Source of the DNA: Acer yangbiense
Taxonomy: Eukaryota > Streptophyta > Magnoliopsida > Sapindales > Sapindaceae
NCBI GenBank assembly: GCA_008009225.1
Contig: CM017771.1
Span: 29,188,139 to 29,252,138, forward strand
Reading direction: 5' to 3'
Length of the DNA: 64,000 nucleotides
Notes under the pieces: generated by a model
What the model saw: only the letters and a program-made list of their open reading frames with translations
What the model was told of the DNA's origin: nothing
Database searches by the model: none
Part shown: positions 1-10,925 of the stretch, one piece after another
Position numbering within the stretch: position 1 is the first letter of the stretch
Layout: each line of letters opens with the position of its first letter
Position numbers and translations under genes: made by a program

Positions 1-454
1 CCCGAAGATTCATCAAGTTTTCGGACTAACAATGTTCTAATCAGGGTATCTAAGCAACCTTGGCTTCATACTTGGATCAAATTATTCTGGTCAAGATGGT
101 TCCATACTTAGACAAAGTTTAGTTAGTCAAAAACACTGCCAACTTATGCTAAGGGGACTATCGTTCGACAATTACTTCCGGAGGATAATACAAGTATGGA
201 TTCCTCCATTACCAGTCAAGCAAGATTGAAGTTAAGTGTTTACGTTATACCAAGTATGTCTCATTTAGCTCGCATACAAACGGATAAGTATCGTCCTACA
301 CCAGGATACAGGTTCTATAATTGAGCATATATTGCAAGTAAGACAGTATGATTGCAAAAAGATGGAAATTTCCATTTAATCAATTAGGGTGCCCAATCCC
401 TATTTCTGGGCTATAAAGATTTAAAAAAAAAAAAATGAATGACAAAATACAAAA
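1..454. other. flank with no gene seen
   Basis: No reading frame with recognisable homology lies here. The only notable string is an A-run at about 421-434, just beyond the stop codon of the minus-strand pseudogene that ends at 455. It could be the 3' flank of the element carrying that gene, but no terminal repeat is visible. Confidence 0.5.
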
Positions 455-1180
455 TCATGCATCATGCTGCTTTGGTCCAACCTGTTCCTCCTAGCTAGCC
501 TCATCTACCTTCTCGACCACATTGGCTCCGGCAGCAGCCTGAATTTCTTCAACTTTAGGCACATCTGCCTCAATAAGAGGATCCGCTACCTTAGTAGGAG
601 GGATAGAATCCCGCCCTGGATTTTCCTAAACAGAAGAAGGATCCTGAATCTCTACCTCGATAGTATCGTCTAAACTAGCAGTAGGTTGATAAGAAGGCAG
701 ATCTGGGACAACAGCAACCTGTGAAGGGCCCCCTTGGGCATGATCAGCATCTGAGAGCGCGGCAGCCTTAGCCATAATCTGGTCCCGGTCCTAACCAAAG
801 GGGGTTAGCAAGTCGAGAGGAGGAGGAAAAGCCTTGGCAACCTCATATAAGGCGGTAAAGTATCCATCCACGAAGGAAGAGTCCACCCAGGATTCAAGAA
901 TCCTCACAGTACCCCGTAGAAATTGGTTTTCATCAAGGAGGATGGCCTTCTCTGCCTTAACAAACTCTCTATCTGCTTTGCGGCAAGTTGAAATGATGGT
1001 CTTGGTGTCGTAAGCACTCATAATTCTCTCCAGCTCCACCAAGGCAGCCTGTCTTCCAGATTCAGACTCAGAGGCAACTTGGACCAAGAAAGTAACGTTT
1101 TCCTTAGCCCGGGCTCGGTCGTCCTCGGCCTCCTCCAATTTCGCCTGAGGAGCCAAGTTAGCTTCCTTCAGAAACATGAC

Positions 1181-1290
1181 CTACTGCCCCATAACCAAGG
1201 AAAATTTAAAACCTTGCATAAAGAAAGAAAGAGGATAAAATACCTTAAAGAGAATTATACCTAACAAGCAAGGAAAGTCAAAGTCCATAC
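1181..1290 (-). other. intron 2 of the PF04195-like gene (110 bp)
   Basis: On the minus strand it starts GTATGGAC after a GAG codon and ends GCAGTAG, just before the codons Val-Met-Phe-Leu-Lys. Using TAG as acceptor keeps the exon 2 frame open into the exon 3 coiled coil. The GCAG three bases earlier would shift nothing but would add a stop codon. Confidence 0.6.
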
Positions 1291-1871
1291 CTCGGCAAGT
1301 AAAGAAGCTCCCTTGGTAGCCAAGACCTCAGTAGGCAGGAAGGATATTGACTGCAAACTCCCACCAGGACAAGCAGCGATAAACTTGGAGATGATTTCTT
1401 CCTAGCCGTCATCGCGTGACCCCGATCCAGAAGGAAGATCGGTGGGAGGAGCGGCCTTGATGGTGGCATATTTTTCCTTTTCCACCCTGGCAGATTTTTC
1501 CTTCTCCACCCTGGTAGTACGTCTGACTAGTGAAGCTAGAGGGGGAGGAGGAGAGGCCACGACTGTAGGCTTATGAGTAGCCACCTTAGTAGCCAGCTTC
1601 GGGGTTGGAATTGGAGAGACCTTGGCCTTGGCAGCCCTCGCTAGCATCTTGCCCAAAGATGGACGAGCCGCGATCTAAACAGGAGAAGAAGCTGAAGAAG
1701 GCGAAGGCAACCCCGTAATAGTTGGAATAGGGATTGTTGCAGGCGGTTGAGACCTGGATGCAACACCAGCGTCGGGAGGAGAAGGAACAAGAGAATTGGC
1801 CTGGAAGGATGCTTGGAATACAGGCCCAGAAGAAGTGGGGGAAGATGATATGAGGAAAATGGCGGCTGACT

Positions 1872-1954
1872 CTGCAAAGAAGAGGAAGGGTTAGTGCTAA
1901 AAAAATAAAAAAGATAAAAGAAAACGAAAACAGCACAAGGATAAAGTCACCTAC
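1872..1954 (-). other. intron 1 of the PF04195-like gene (83 bp)
   Basis: On the minus strand the segment starts GTAGGTGAC and ends with a T-rich tract followed by CTTTGCAG, a textbook plant intron. It is needed because the frame of exon 1 runs into stops just past 1976. Confidence 0.7.
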
Positions 1955-3170
1955 CCAGATCCGTGATACATATCCTTAGATACCGCTATAGCTGGGTACC
2001 TTCAAAGGGATCGCAGGTAGGATACTCAAAATTGGTGTAACTCCTATCCTAGATCCTCCTGAGAATCTCCTTGGATTCTGCAGAAAGTACTCCCGTGCTC
2101 CACTTGCTTTTTTTGGTGAATTGGGTGGGAACTGGTTACTCAGTTCCCCTATATATACTAACTGGCCCCAGCCTCCTTCAACCACGACCCATTCATCCTT
2201 CCAGGTCTGGTTATATTTTACGTTCACCCCGGATACAATGAACTTCATCCTATTCTTAGGCCTTAGATAAAATTGGCCCCGGGGTACCAAGTTCGCTACT
2301 TGGTAGATGTAGCGAATCTCGTCGAAGCCGGGCTCCCTCAGTATGTTATCTTTTTCACATTGCTCTTTCCAGAGCATCAGGAACCCCGTAAGGTTTTTCC
2401 AGAACCCGAGAGAGAATTGTAGGGGAGCCAACTCCAAAGCGACAAGGGCTCTACGAAAGGTAGGATGAGAATGAAGCATGACACCGCACTCGAACGTAGA
2501 AACATGAATCAGTAGACGTCCTGGAGGTATATACGTCGTAGCCTCGATGCGGGAGAGATAGACTGATAGCATCTAGGATCCTATAAACTCTACTCAAACG
2601 TGTTAGGGTGTCAACTGTGCAGACCGAATCTGGGATGATCCGGCCATCATGAAAGGAGGATAGAGGTCCAGTCTGAACTCCGACAGAGTCTATAGCCAGA
2701 ATGTTATCCTCCTCCTCATCGTCAGCATCCTCGTCGTCCTCGTCGTCCACTATCTAAACCGGGTCCTCAGGTTTATTGTGGAAACCTGACCCGATTCGGG
2801 GATTCCTACCAGAGCGACGGCGTTCAGACGGGGTGCCCACACCAACAACGTCGCCCTCGTCCCGACTTCGTTTCTTTCCTTTGGATGTCGGGGAACTTTC
2901 CTCTGACTCCACCCGTTGCATGTTCAACAGGTCATCAAGGCTATCAAGAGGTTTTGAAGAAGTGGGTTGAGGATTCAAAGAAGCTAGAGGAAGGTCTGGT
3001 GTAGGAAGGTTTGCTGTGGGAAGGTCTAACGTGGAGGTAGGAAGCTTCGATAGTGATGCCATTGTAGTAGAAGAAAGAAGTAGAGAAAGGTTCAAGAGAG
3101 AAAAATATTAATTCTTGACTTTTTTTTAAAAGGTACTAGTAAGCGTGAACAAGTGAAGAAGAAAGTAGTG

Positions 3171-3178
3171 TATTTATA
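3171..3178 (-). promoter_or_regulatory. TATA box for the PF04195-like gene
   Basis: The minus strand reads TATAAATA here, about 75 bp upstream of the first ATG at 3095. This is a normal plant spacing for a TATA box, transcription start and short leader. Confidence 0.5.
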
Positions 3179-3180
3179 GA

Positions 3181-4494
3181 CGAAGGTGGGCGGTTACCGG
3201 AATAGAAAAGGAAATGTGGAGTAATGACTGGAGCGTGTTCGAGGCGGTTTCGAGAGAATCGCACTAAAACAGCTCGTTTGAAATTAGCAGAGCAATCATC
3301 GTCTGACACGTGAGCTGTGCATTAAATACCAGCGTATCCGAGGAAGATTTCTACCTTAGAAGTGGAAGCTAGCCAAACGAGATTGGACAAGCTGATAGGG
3401 TAGAAAATCCTTCAAGCAAAATAAGAATCCTGACTCCAACCCCAACCCCAACAAGGTACCAGTGTTAAAGTCAGGGAGGACTTCTGTTAACCGCCAAAAA
3501 TGGCAGGGGTCCAAAGAAGAATTTTCCATCAACATGGAGGGTAAAAGAATGTCATAGAAGCATATCCTGATACCCTGCTACTATACGAACTAGCCAGATA
3601 CAACCTTCTATCAGCCCAAGTCAAGAACGAGGATCCCTAGACCCGGAAAGTGTTAGCAAACCTAGGAGCCGGGTACCAAGGAACTCCACTGCCGTGGGAT
3701 TCTAGTACCCCGCTACTACCCGTTATCCCATTATCCCGTTATCCCGATACTCTGGAACTCTTATACTAGGGTGACAAGAGAAATACGCACAGGCACCCCG
3801 ACCTCGCCTAAAAGCTAGCTGAATAAGCGGTAAAATATCAAATTAAGCAAACTACCAAGCATCAAGGTAGGATCATGTACGATTAAAGAACCAGCGATAT
3901 AAGAGACGATTACTAAAAAGCCAATGTTTAGACAGAAAACACATCGCCTCATTCCTATCACTCAAGAGTCCCATTCAAAAGGGGCAAGTCAACTCTTTCA
4001 ATCCTAATAGGAGTCACGGAATTCCGGGGAATGAAGAGGATGTCATTCTCGCCTATTACAAAGGAGACACTCCGTAAATTGCTAGGTTACTCGATGAGGT
4101 TGAAGGAAGTGATCAACAAGAAATCAAGCCTATAAGTATAACAGGATACTCGACAAGAAATGGAGGGATTTTTGAAGCCAAGAACCACAACTTGAAACAA
4201 AAACCCCACAATGAATTTTCTACTTATCAACATGCATGAGAACGCCACCAGGATCTCCATCGCCTATCATATTTCAACCATTTTTTCATAATTGATAGAA
4301 TAATTCTTGTATCCATACTATAAAGATTTTATTAATAAAAGTGTGATATTTCTCTCTTTTCTACGTGATCATAACGTTAACCCCATGCATTGAGTCTAGC
4401 TCGGTTTGTTGAAGAGCATATAGGTTTCAAACTACGTGAGACCTCTCCGACTGTGGTCTATATCGACCGTAGTCCCCTTTAAAGTTGTTATTTT
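3181..4494. other. intergenic stretch, no gene seen
   Basis: No open frame above background and no recognised protein. The sequence is of ordinary complexity, with a short string of related 'cccgttat/cccgatac' words near 3720-3760. It may be the 5' part of the element that carries the PF04195-like gene, but I found no paired terminal repeats. Confidence 0.4.
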
Positions 4495-4930
4495 TGAATT
4501 TCACTCTGATGACAATTTTCAGGTAACAATATATAATAATATAATAACAACAATTTTTAACCGAGAGCTAACATGTGTCCTCCTATTTAATGTTTACAAA
4601 ATAATCATATAATAACTTATCATATATAATAATATATATGATATAATAACAATATTTTTTAATCAGGAGCTGACATGTGTTCTCCTATTTAATGCTTACA
4701 AAATAATCATATAATAGCTTATAACAATGTTATTAATATAAAATAATCCTATCACATATAATAATATAATAACAACATTTTTTTTTAACCAGGAGTTGAC
4801 ATGTGTCCAGCTATTTAATGCTTAAAAAATAATCATATAATAGCTGATCATATATAATATATATGATATAATAACAACATTTTTTAATCAGGAGCTGACA
4901 CGTGTCCTTCTATTTAATGCTTACAAAATA

Positions 4931-5035
4931 CGTCCACATGAGCGTAACTTAACTGGTAGATGAACGGGCTTGGGGCTTGAAGTTTGAGCAAATGACTCCC
5001 AAGTCAGTGGCTCAAATCCTACCAGTGACAAAAAG
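4931..5035 (+). mobile_element. tRNA-related SINE, short copy
   Basis: The 105 bp body is flanked by a perfect 19 bp duplication (atttaatgcttacaaaata at 4912-4930 and 5036-5054). Inside are a pol III A box-like string (taacttaactgg, 4945-4956) and a B box-like string (ggctcaaatcc, 5009-5019), followed by a short A-rich tail. This is a SINE rather than a tRNA gene: no cloverleaf acceptor stem closes around these boxes. It is related to the copy at 7521. Confidence 0.8.
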
Positions 5036-5127
5036 ATTTAATGCTTACAAAATAATCATATAATAGCTTGTAATAATGTTATTAATATAAAATAATCCTA
5101 TAATATCATATTATCATATATATAATA

Positions 5128-5342
5128 GCACATCACCTCTTAGCAGTACACCTCCATTCCACATAAGTGGTGAGGGGTTCAAATCCCAATATACGCATTT
5201 TACAAGTATATGTGGGGAGTTTTCATCCCGAGTTGTGGAAGTAGTTATTTCTCGGTATGAGAGTAGTTATCTGGGCTACACATGTATTGTTTGATCTCAG
5301 CAGGTCCCAGCAGTCCTATTGTAATTTCAAAAAAAAATAAAA
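5128..5342 (+). mobile_element. SINE with perfect 15 bp target duplication
   Basis: The body is 215 bp, flanked by atcatatatataata at 5113-5127 and 5343-5357. A B box (gggttcaaatccc, 5175-5187) lies about 50 bp from the start, and the element ends in an A-rich tail. The A box is weak or truncated, so the tRNA head seems shortened. It belongs to a different SINE family from the copies at 4931 and 7521. Confidence 0.78.
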
Positions 5343-5759
5343 ATCATATATATAATAATATAACAACAACAATTTTTAATCAGGAGCTGACATGTGTCCT
5401 CCAATTTAATTCTTACAAAATAATCATATAATAGCTTATAATAATGTTATTAATATAAAATAATCCTATAATAGCTTATAATCATATATAACAATATAAT
5501 AACAATATTTTTTTAATCCTCCCATTTAATGCTTACAAAATAATCATATAATAGCTTATAATAATAGCTTATAATAATATTATTAATATAAAATAGTTTG
5601 TAATATAATAACAATATTTTTAATCATGAGTTGATATGTGCCCTCCTATTTAATGCTTATAGAATAATCATATAATAGCTTATAATAATATTACTAATAT
5701 AAAATAATCATATAAGGCCCCGTTTGTTTGATGGGATTGGATAGTTTTTTTTTTTTTAC

Positions 5760-6258
5760 AAAATTAATAGTGACGCTGCTCTAGATGTGTCTGGCCTTTA
5801 GGTGGGAGTTGGAATCATTATCCGTAATTCAAGTGGCCTAGTTATGGCTTCGAGCTCTCAAAAGATTGCAGCCACATTCTCTCCACAAGTGGCTGAAGCC
5901 GTGGGAATTCTTTGTGGTCTTCAATTGGCAATAGATTCTGGGTTGAGTCCGTGTAGGATTGAATCGGATGCGCAAGTGGTGGTTGGGAGGATCAACAAAG
6001 CTAAGTCTATTCATTTTGAGATAGGGAATGTCTTGTCTGATATTGTAATGTTGATTCCACAAGCGCTATGTATGTATGTTAAGTTTGTTCCTAGAAAGGC
6101 TAATTGAATAGCCCATGTATTGGCTAAAAACAGCCTCTCTTGTGATGAGGATATGTTTTGGCTGGAGGATTTCCCTCCCTGTATTGGTTCCCTTGTTGCG
6201 GCTGAATGCCGTTCTTGTTTGTAGTTCTCTGTTTCTTTCAAAAAAAAAAAAAAAAAAG
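5760..6258 (+). pseudogene. LINE-derived RNase H (RVT_3-like) tail with poly-A
   Basis: Read from the KINSDAAL string at 5760, the frame matches the plant RNase H-like domain found at the C-terminus of LINE polyproteins: 'GVGIIIRNSSG', then an EAVGILCGLQLA helix, an IESDAQVVV strand and a VPRKAN loop, followed by the usual I-A-H-V-L-A ending. Two in-frame stops break it (TAG near 5796, TGA near 6106). The C-terminus ends in a stop, a short 3' tail and an A18-type run at about 6240-6258. The reverse transcriptase and endonuclease parts are missing, as expected for a 5'-truncated LINE copy. I could not find a clear target duplication. Confidence 0.75.
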
Positions 6259-6886
6259 GGCTTATTTTTAAACCCTTTCCATGTTTGGCTCATTGTCAGG
6301 ATTGGACAAAATAATCACATCTACACATTTTATCCCACTGCAATGGGATAAATTAATATCAACTAAATACATGGGATTCATTTCTTTCCCATCTTCTTTA
6401 TTACACAATCACCGCTCTAACTAACTCAGATCATCAATCTTCAAGAACACATTTTCACTCTTCATAAACCCAGATTCTCCGATTCAAAACCCAACATATA
6501 TCATATATCAAACAATATCTGAATCATCACCATCAACGATAACAAAGAAACCTGAAAAAAAAAATAGAAGCATACTCATCAACGGAATTCATCATTAAAT
6601 AATTATTATCATCATCACTTCTTGAGGCTGGCTTTGAATCTCTAATGCCTGGCTTAGGCAGCCAGACTCGCCTTCCCTCCGCCGCGGTTAGTCAACGATG
6701 CATCCACCTTCACCGTGTGCTTCTTCAGCTTCGCTTTTCCTATCACAAAGACGTTTGTTTGGAGCTTTGAAACAACATCGGATTTGGGGATTGTGGACAA
6801 AACATGCAATAGGGAGAAGAAGAAAATGGGTTGTCGAATTTTGAGAGAAAATAATGATCAAAGCTCTTAAGAAATTCGAAGAAGAA

Positions 6887-6889
<3 letters not shown>

Positions 6890-6941
<52 letters not shown>
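6890..6941. repeat. (GA)n microsatellite
   Basis: About 26 uninterrupted GA dinucleotides inside the Harbinger-like element. Confidence 0.95.
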
Positions 6942-6945
<4 letters not shown>

Positions 6946-7146
6946 ATGGAGACGATTCTGATGATGACGAGATCTGGATCTTAACGAATCCATCTCTTTT
7001 TTTTGTTTAATTATTATTATCATTTTTTTCTATGTAAGAAACAGAAAAGCAAAAGCTAAGCAAACAAGAAAGAATAGAGCCTAGTGTGACCTCCACCAGG
7101 GAATTAATGCAACTTGGAAAACCACTCTATTTTTAATTTCTTTTTC

Positions 7147-7148
<2 letters not shown>

Positions 7149-7201
<53 letters not shown>
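7149..7201. repeat. (AT)n microsatellite
   Basis: About 26 uninterrupted AT dinucleotides inside the Harbinger-like element. Confidence 0.95.
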
Positions 7202-7204
<3 letters not shown>

Positions 7205-7520
7205 GAAAATATTAAAAACTTGATAAAAATAACGAAGAAAAAAAACTTTCATTTAGTTAATTTTTTATCAAATTTGACTAAATATAAGGGAGGGGTGTGT
7301 AATTTCTTCTCATATTTTTAATCAAATCCTATGTTGTACCAAAGATATGATTACTCTATTTTTAATCCTATCCTATATTGCACCAAACACAAGAAAACAT
7401 TAAAAATAATCCCATCATATCCAATCCAATCCTATCTTATCCTATTCTATCCCATAAAAATAATTCTATCATATCCCGTGTACCAAACGGGGCCTAATAG
7501 TTTAATAATGTTATCATATA

Positions 7521-7670
7521 TCAAGCCAACAGGGGCGTAGTTCAGCTGGTAGATGGAAGAGCTTGGGGCTTGGGCAAATGACTCTCAGGTCAGCGACTCG
7601 AATTCTACCAATGGCGAAAACTTTCAAAAAAATACCTGGTCCCGAATTAATAGATATTGTCCACACAAAA
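7521..7670 (+). mobile_element. tRNA-related SINE, 150 bp copy
   Basis: Flanked by a perfect 14 bp duplication (aatgttatcatata at 7507-7520 and 7671-7684). The A box (tagttcagctgg, 7538-7549) and B box (gcgactcgaattc, 7593-7605) are clear. It shares the central 'gcttggggctt' and 'gcaaatgactc' strings with the SINE at 4931 but has a longer 3' part. Because it sits just outside the Harbinger end at 7494, the AT-rich repeat was intact when it landed. Confidence 0.8.
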
Positions 7671-7817
7671 AATGTTATCATATAATATATAATATATAAT
7701 ATAATAATAATAGCCTTTTTTAATCATAAGCCGCCATGTGTCAACTCATTAATTTTTACAAAAATCATATATGATTTTGCTTTTAAAAACAAATAATCAT
7801 ATACAATGTTTACAAAT

Positions 7818-7818
7818 A

Positions 7819-7868
<50 letters not shown>

Positions 7869-7915
7869 TATATAGGGCCATTCTTGAGTGCAACGTTGTA
7901 TGATACAATGATACA

Positions 7916-7976
<61 letters not shown>

Positions 7977-8027
7977 TATATAGGGCCAATATGGAGTGCA
8001 ACATTGTACGATACAATGATACAACAA

Positions 8028-8067
<40 letters not shown>

Positions 8068-8069
8068 TA
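7818..8069. repeat. compound microsatellite, three (AC)n(AT)n blocks in a ~112 bp repeat
   Basis: Blocks at about 7818-7869 (TC, AC, AT), 7914-7972 and 8028-8068. The blocks are separated by two near-identical copies of a segment containing 'gggccattcttgagtgcaac' or its variant. Apparent open frames across this stretch only reflect dinucleotide periodicity. Confidence 0.9.
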
Positions 8070-8404
8070 TATAAGGTGTAAGTTCCTCAAAGTTTGATTG
8101 GTTTATTTTTGTGATAAACCACAAATTGGGGTTTGAAATGTAAGGGTAGCTTAGGTGCTGATGATCAAGCTCAAAGGCCCTCTCAAGACCTCAAGTTGAT
8201 AAGCACTCCAAAGGTATATCTCTTATGCTTAGTTTTCATTGAAGAGACTTTGTTGCACACACACACTTATCATGATTGCATATATGTTTATTGCTCTTAT
8301 GTGCATTCTCTTCGCATTCCACATTTGCACTTCTTTGTTATATTTTTGTGTGGTTGATGTTTAAATCCTCCATGCTCGTCCTCATTGAGCTTGTGCTGGA
8401 AGTT

Positions 8405-8670
8405 GTCTTCCAGGAGGATTCAATGCCCTGGTTCTGCGGTAGAGGGCCACCGAATAGGGCCGCTGAATTGGGATCAGAATACCTGGTCATTTTGGTGCCC
8501 TTGATTCGGCGGGCATTGGCCGTCGAATTGGAACCAAAATACCTGGTCAATTCGGCGCCCTAACTTCAGCGATTAGGGGCCGTCGAATAAGGCTGTTGAA
8601 TTGAGTCTAGAAAATTTGGTGAAATTTGGCGCCCTCATTTTTGCTGCCGCTAACCACCGAATTGTCCCGA
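8405..8670 (+). repeat. U3 GC-rich word array, D type
   Basis: Repeated words such as GCCG(T/C)(C/T)GAATTG, 'ggcgccct' and 'acctggtca' recur at roughly 40-70 bp spacing. The array ends about 46 bp upstream of the TATA box. Confidence 0.6.
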
Positions 8671-8715
8671 TAGTTGGGGCAAATTGGTCATTTCGCACCA
8701 ACCTATTTTACTCTC

Positions 8716-8723
8716 TATAAATA
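8716..8723 (+). promoter_or_regulatory. LTR promoter TATA box, element D
   Basis: The string TATAAATA lies downstream of the GC-rich array in U3. Confidence 0.55.
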
Positions 8724-9155
8724 TACCATTATCTCTTGTTCTTTAAATTAGCTCTTGAATATTGAGAACCCTAAAGAGATATTGAGAGAGACTTGAGAGA
8801 AAAATCATAAAGATTGCATCTTTAATTCTCCAAACACATTTCCATATGCATAAATCATCATCTAAGCATCATCTAGGATCATCTAGTATGTGCTAATGTA
8901 TGGGTTTTCTTCAACACACATGTTATGGTAAGTTGAACACTAATTTCATCTAATCTTAGTGTTTTTACTTAGCAATTTATCTCATTTATAACTTGTATGC
9001 TCTTAGATTAATTTCTACTTACAAGATTGAGATTATTTGTTGAATGTTTAAGTGTTGTATTGTGATAGCTATAACCTAGCATTGCTTATCATATATAGCT
9101 ATGCTTTATGCCATGACATATAGCAATTAATATCTAGGATTGATTTAATTGTCAT

Positions 9156-10713
9156 TGAAACAAATACTTGGTGTGTTCTAATATTAATCTAGGGGGGGAT
9201 GAATAGATTTTAAACGTTATTACCCAATTTTCGCATACATGTCAATTTTATGAAAATACCCCTAATTAGTCAAAAAGACAAACAAGTATAATATGGTGCG
9301 GAATGTAAATAACACTTGATGTTTACGTGGAAACCCTCACAGGAAAAACCACGGGCTGTTATGTGCGCCACACATGAACCTCGAATCCACTAATTGAAAT
9401 GATTACAACCTAATCCCGGTTTAATCATCTAATCCCGATCAATAATCATCTCAACTACCTAATCCCGGTATGAGTGGACCTATCCAATTGCTTGTGGTTT
9501 ACACAACCTAATTTCGGAAGCTACACAAGTCATGAAGAGATAAAGTGACCTAAGTGAATATATGATGATATTCAAAGAACAAACAAGGCTAGGTAACCTT
9601 AGATGCTTATATAGGATGAAGCAATGACAATTAATGCAATCCTAGATATCAATAGCTAGATGACATGTCAAAAAGCTTAGATAAACATAGATTATAAAAA
9701 TCTAGATATCTGTCATAATACAACACTCAATCAATTCATCACAAATAATCTCTATCTTGTATTTAGCATATGATCTAAAAACATACAAGTAATTAAAGAG
9801 ATGTCTTAATATGAAAAGCACTAAAGTTAGATGAAATTAGTGAAGAACATACCAAGGTAGATGTGATGATGCAAACCCATGCATGGATCCATCCTATGTA
9901 GGCATAGAAGATGGAATATGAAATTTGATGCAAAAAGGATTAGCTTTGAGTGATTAAAGATGAGTTCTTTGTGTATTTTTCTTGCTTTGAAAAATATCCT
10001 AAGTATGAAATCTGATATTGAACTCTCTTATGTGACCTAAAGTCATAGAGACATATATATAGAGGCCATAAGTGAAATGAGGTCGTTTTAAAAAATAGCA
10101 CCTGCTTGTGCATAGTGCGTTGTGCTAGTGGACCAACGCACGACTAGCGCAAAGACAAAATTTGCACAGGCGTTGGTCGACCAGGGCAGGTGACAGGCGC
10201 AACACCAGCGACAGAGAATTGGGCGTTCTGCACTAGTGTGCTTGCACTGGATGACCAGCGCATGACCAGCGACAGACCACTAGGCGATCTGCGCTGGTGT
10301 GCTGCGCTGGTCTGGCGCATGTGGACCAGCGCACAGCCTATTCCTTTTAAGCTTACACAAAAACATGCAAAGGTAGCATCCTAATGCCTAATCATGATAT
10401 GGCATTATAATCACAAGATGCAATCATAAGAGCATGCAAGAAGAGATGTAAATGATCATGAACAAGCACATATAAAAATACACACAACATACAACATACA
10501 AAAGATAAGCATATGCATGAGTTGTGAGTGTGTGCAACTATCTCTTCAAAGCAAGTAAGCACTTAGAATATTACCTTTGGTGCTTATCAACTAGAAGTCT
10601 TGAACAAGGGCCTTTGAGTTAGATACTTAATCACCTAAACTTACCTTACAATTCAAACCCCAATATGTGGTTTGTTCATGAAATAAGTCAATAAATAAAT
10701 GAGAATCCTTACA
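9156..10713 (-). mobile_element. solo LTR E (copia, F-type family), 1,558 bp
   Basis: Read on the minus strand it begins TGTAAGGATTC and ends GTTTCA. The 5 bp duplication gtcat flanks it (9151-9155 and 10714-10718). There is no internal coding sequence. It sits inside the 5' LTR of D. U3 holds a GCGCTGGTC/GACCAGCGC word array at about 10110-10335, and a TATATATA string follows at about 10053-10061. Confidence 0.88.
10110..10335 (-). repeat. U3 GC-rich word array, GCGCTGGTC type (solo LTR E)
   Basis: The words GACCAGCGC, GCGCTGGT and close variants recur about ten times in both orientations. The array stops about 49 bp before the TATA string of this LTR. Confidence 0.7.
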
Positions 10714-10925
10714 GTCATCTTATAATCCAAGATAAACATTTAGTGTAACCTAGCATTAATTGCATATTTAGATATCATTGCATATTCACATAGGTTGTTT
10801 AATCTCTTCATTGAGAAGTAAATCTTGAGGCTAAAGTTGCTTATGCCACAAGCAAATTGATCTAGGGTTGCTATTAAAGGCCTGCGGATAGTAGAGGTGG
10901 GTTAGTGACCGTGTAGGGTTTGACG

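Larger units (their letters stand above)
455..3095 (-). pseudogene. PF04195-like 'putative gypsy-type transposon' protein gene, decayed
   Basis: Three exons read leftwards: exon 1 about 3095-1955, exon 2 1871-1291, exon 3 1180-455 (TGA at 457-455). Exon 1 begins with a Ser/Pro/Leu-rich stretch, a basic patch (KGKKRSRDE) and a very acidic run. It then holds the PF04195-type core, recognised by the pattern IPPG, 'FECGVMLHSHPTFRR', 'LAPLQFSLGFWKNLTGF' and the later WKDEWVVVEG block. Exon 2 is Ala/Pro/Ser-rich. Exon 3 encodes a charged coiled coil and an acidic tail. The domain is known from plant transposon-associated proteins of unknown biochemical role. Decay: one frameshift near 2540 inside the core domain, and six in-frame stops (at 2756-2754, about 1676-1674, 1404-1402, 793-791 and two between 640 and 490), all TAG. 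The first ATG (3095) is used; a second at 3062 is also plausible. The identity of the family is my recognition of the pattern, not a search result. Confidence 0.72.
4495..5715. repeat. AT-rich degenerate tandem repeat (about 100-150 bp unit)
   Basis: A unit built around 'gagctgacatgtgtcctcc', 'tatttaatgcttacaaaat' and 'aatcatataatagctt' recurs at about 4564, 4668, 4793, 4893, 5384, 5517 and 5628, with one diverged copy beyond the Harbinger insertion near 7727. Copies differ by substitutions and by variable AT spacers. Two SINEs and one Harbinger-like element have inserted into it. It could be an old minisatellite or the decayed body of an AT-rich element. Confidence 0.65.
5716..7494. mobile_element. 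non-autonomous PIF/Harbinger-like DNA transposon (1,779 bp)
   Basis: Terminal inverted repeats begin GGCCCCGTTTG at both ends and stay related for about 29 bp. The flanking 3 bp duplication is TAA (5713-5715 and 7495-7497). A TWA duplication with G-rich ends is typical of PIF/Harbinger. No DDE transposase or Myb-like frame is present. The cargo includes a LINE RNase H fragment with poly-A tail, and two long microsatellites. It interrupts the AT-rich tandem repeat. Confidence 0.78.

Noticed and set aside
4931..5035. Possible tRNA gene
   Set aside because: The A and B boxes are present but no acceptor or anticodon stem fits, the body has an A-rich tail, and a 19 bp TSD flanks it: a SINE.
5716..7494. 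hAT or Mutator assignment
   Set aside because: The 3 bp TAA duplication and GGCCCC ends fit PIF/Harbinger; hAT gives 8 bp and Mutator about 9 bp duplications.
7521..7670. Possible tRNA gene
   Set aside because: Same reasoning: SINE with TSD and extended non-tRNA 3' part.
7806..8124. Long frames of His-Thr, Ile-Tyr or Cys-Val repeats on both strands
   Set aside because: They are translations of AC and AT microsatellites.
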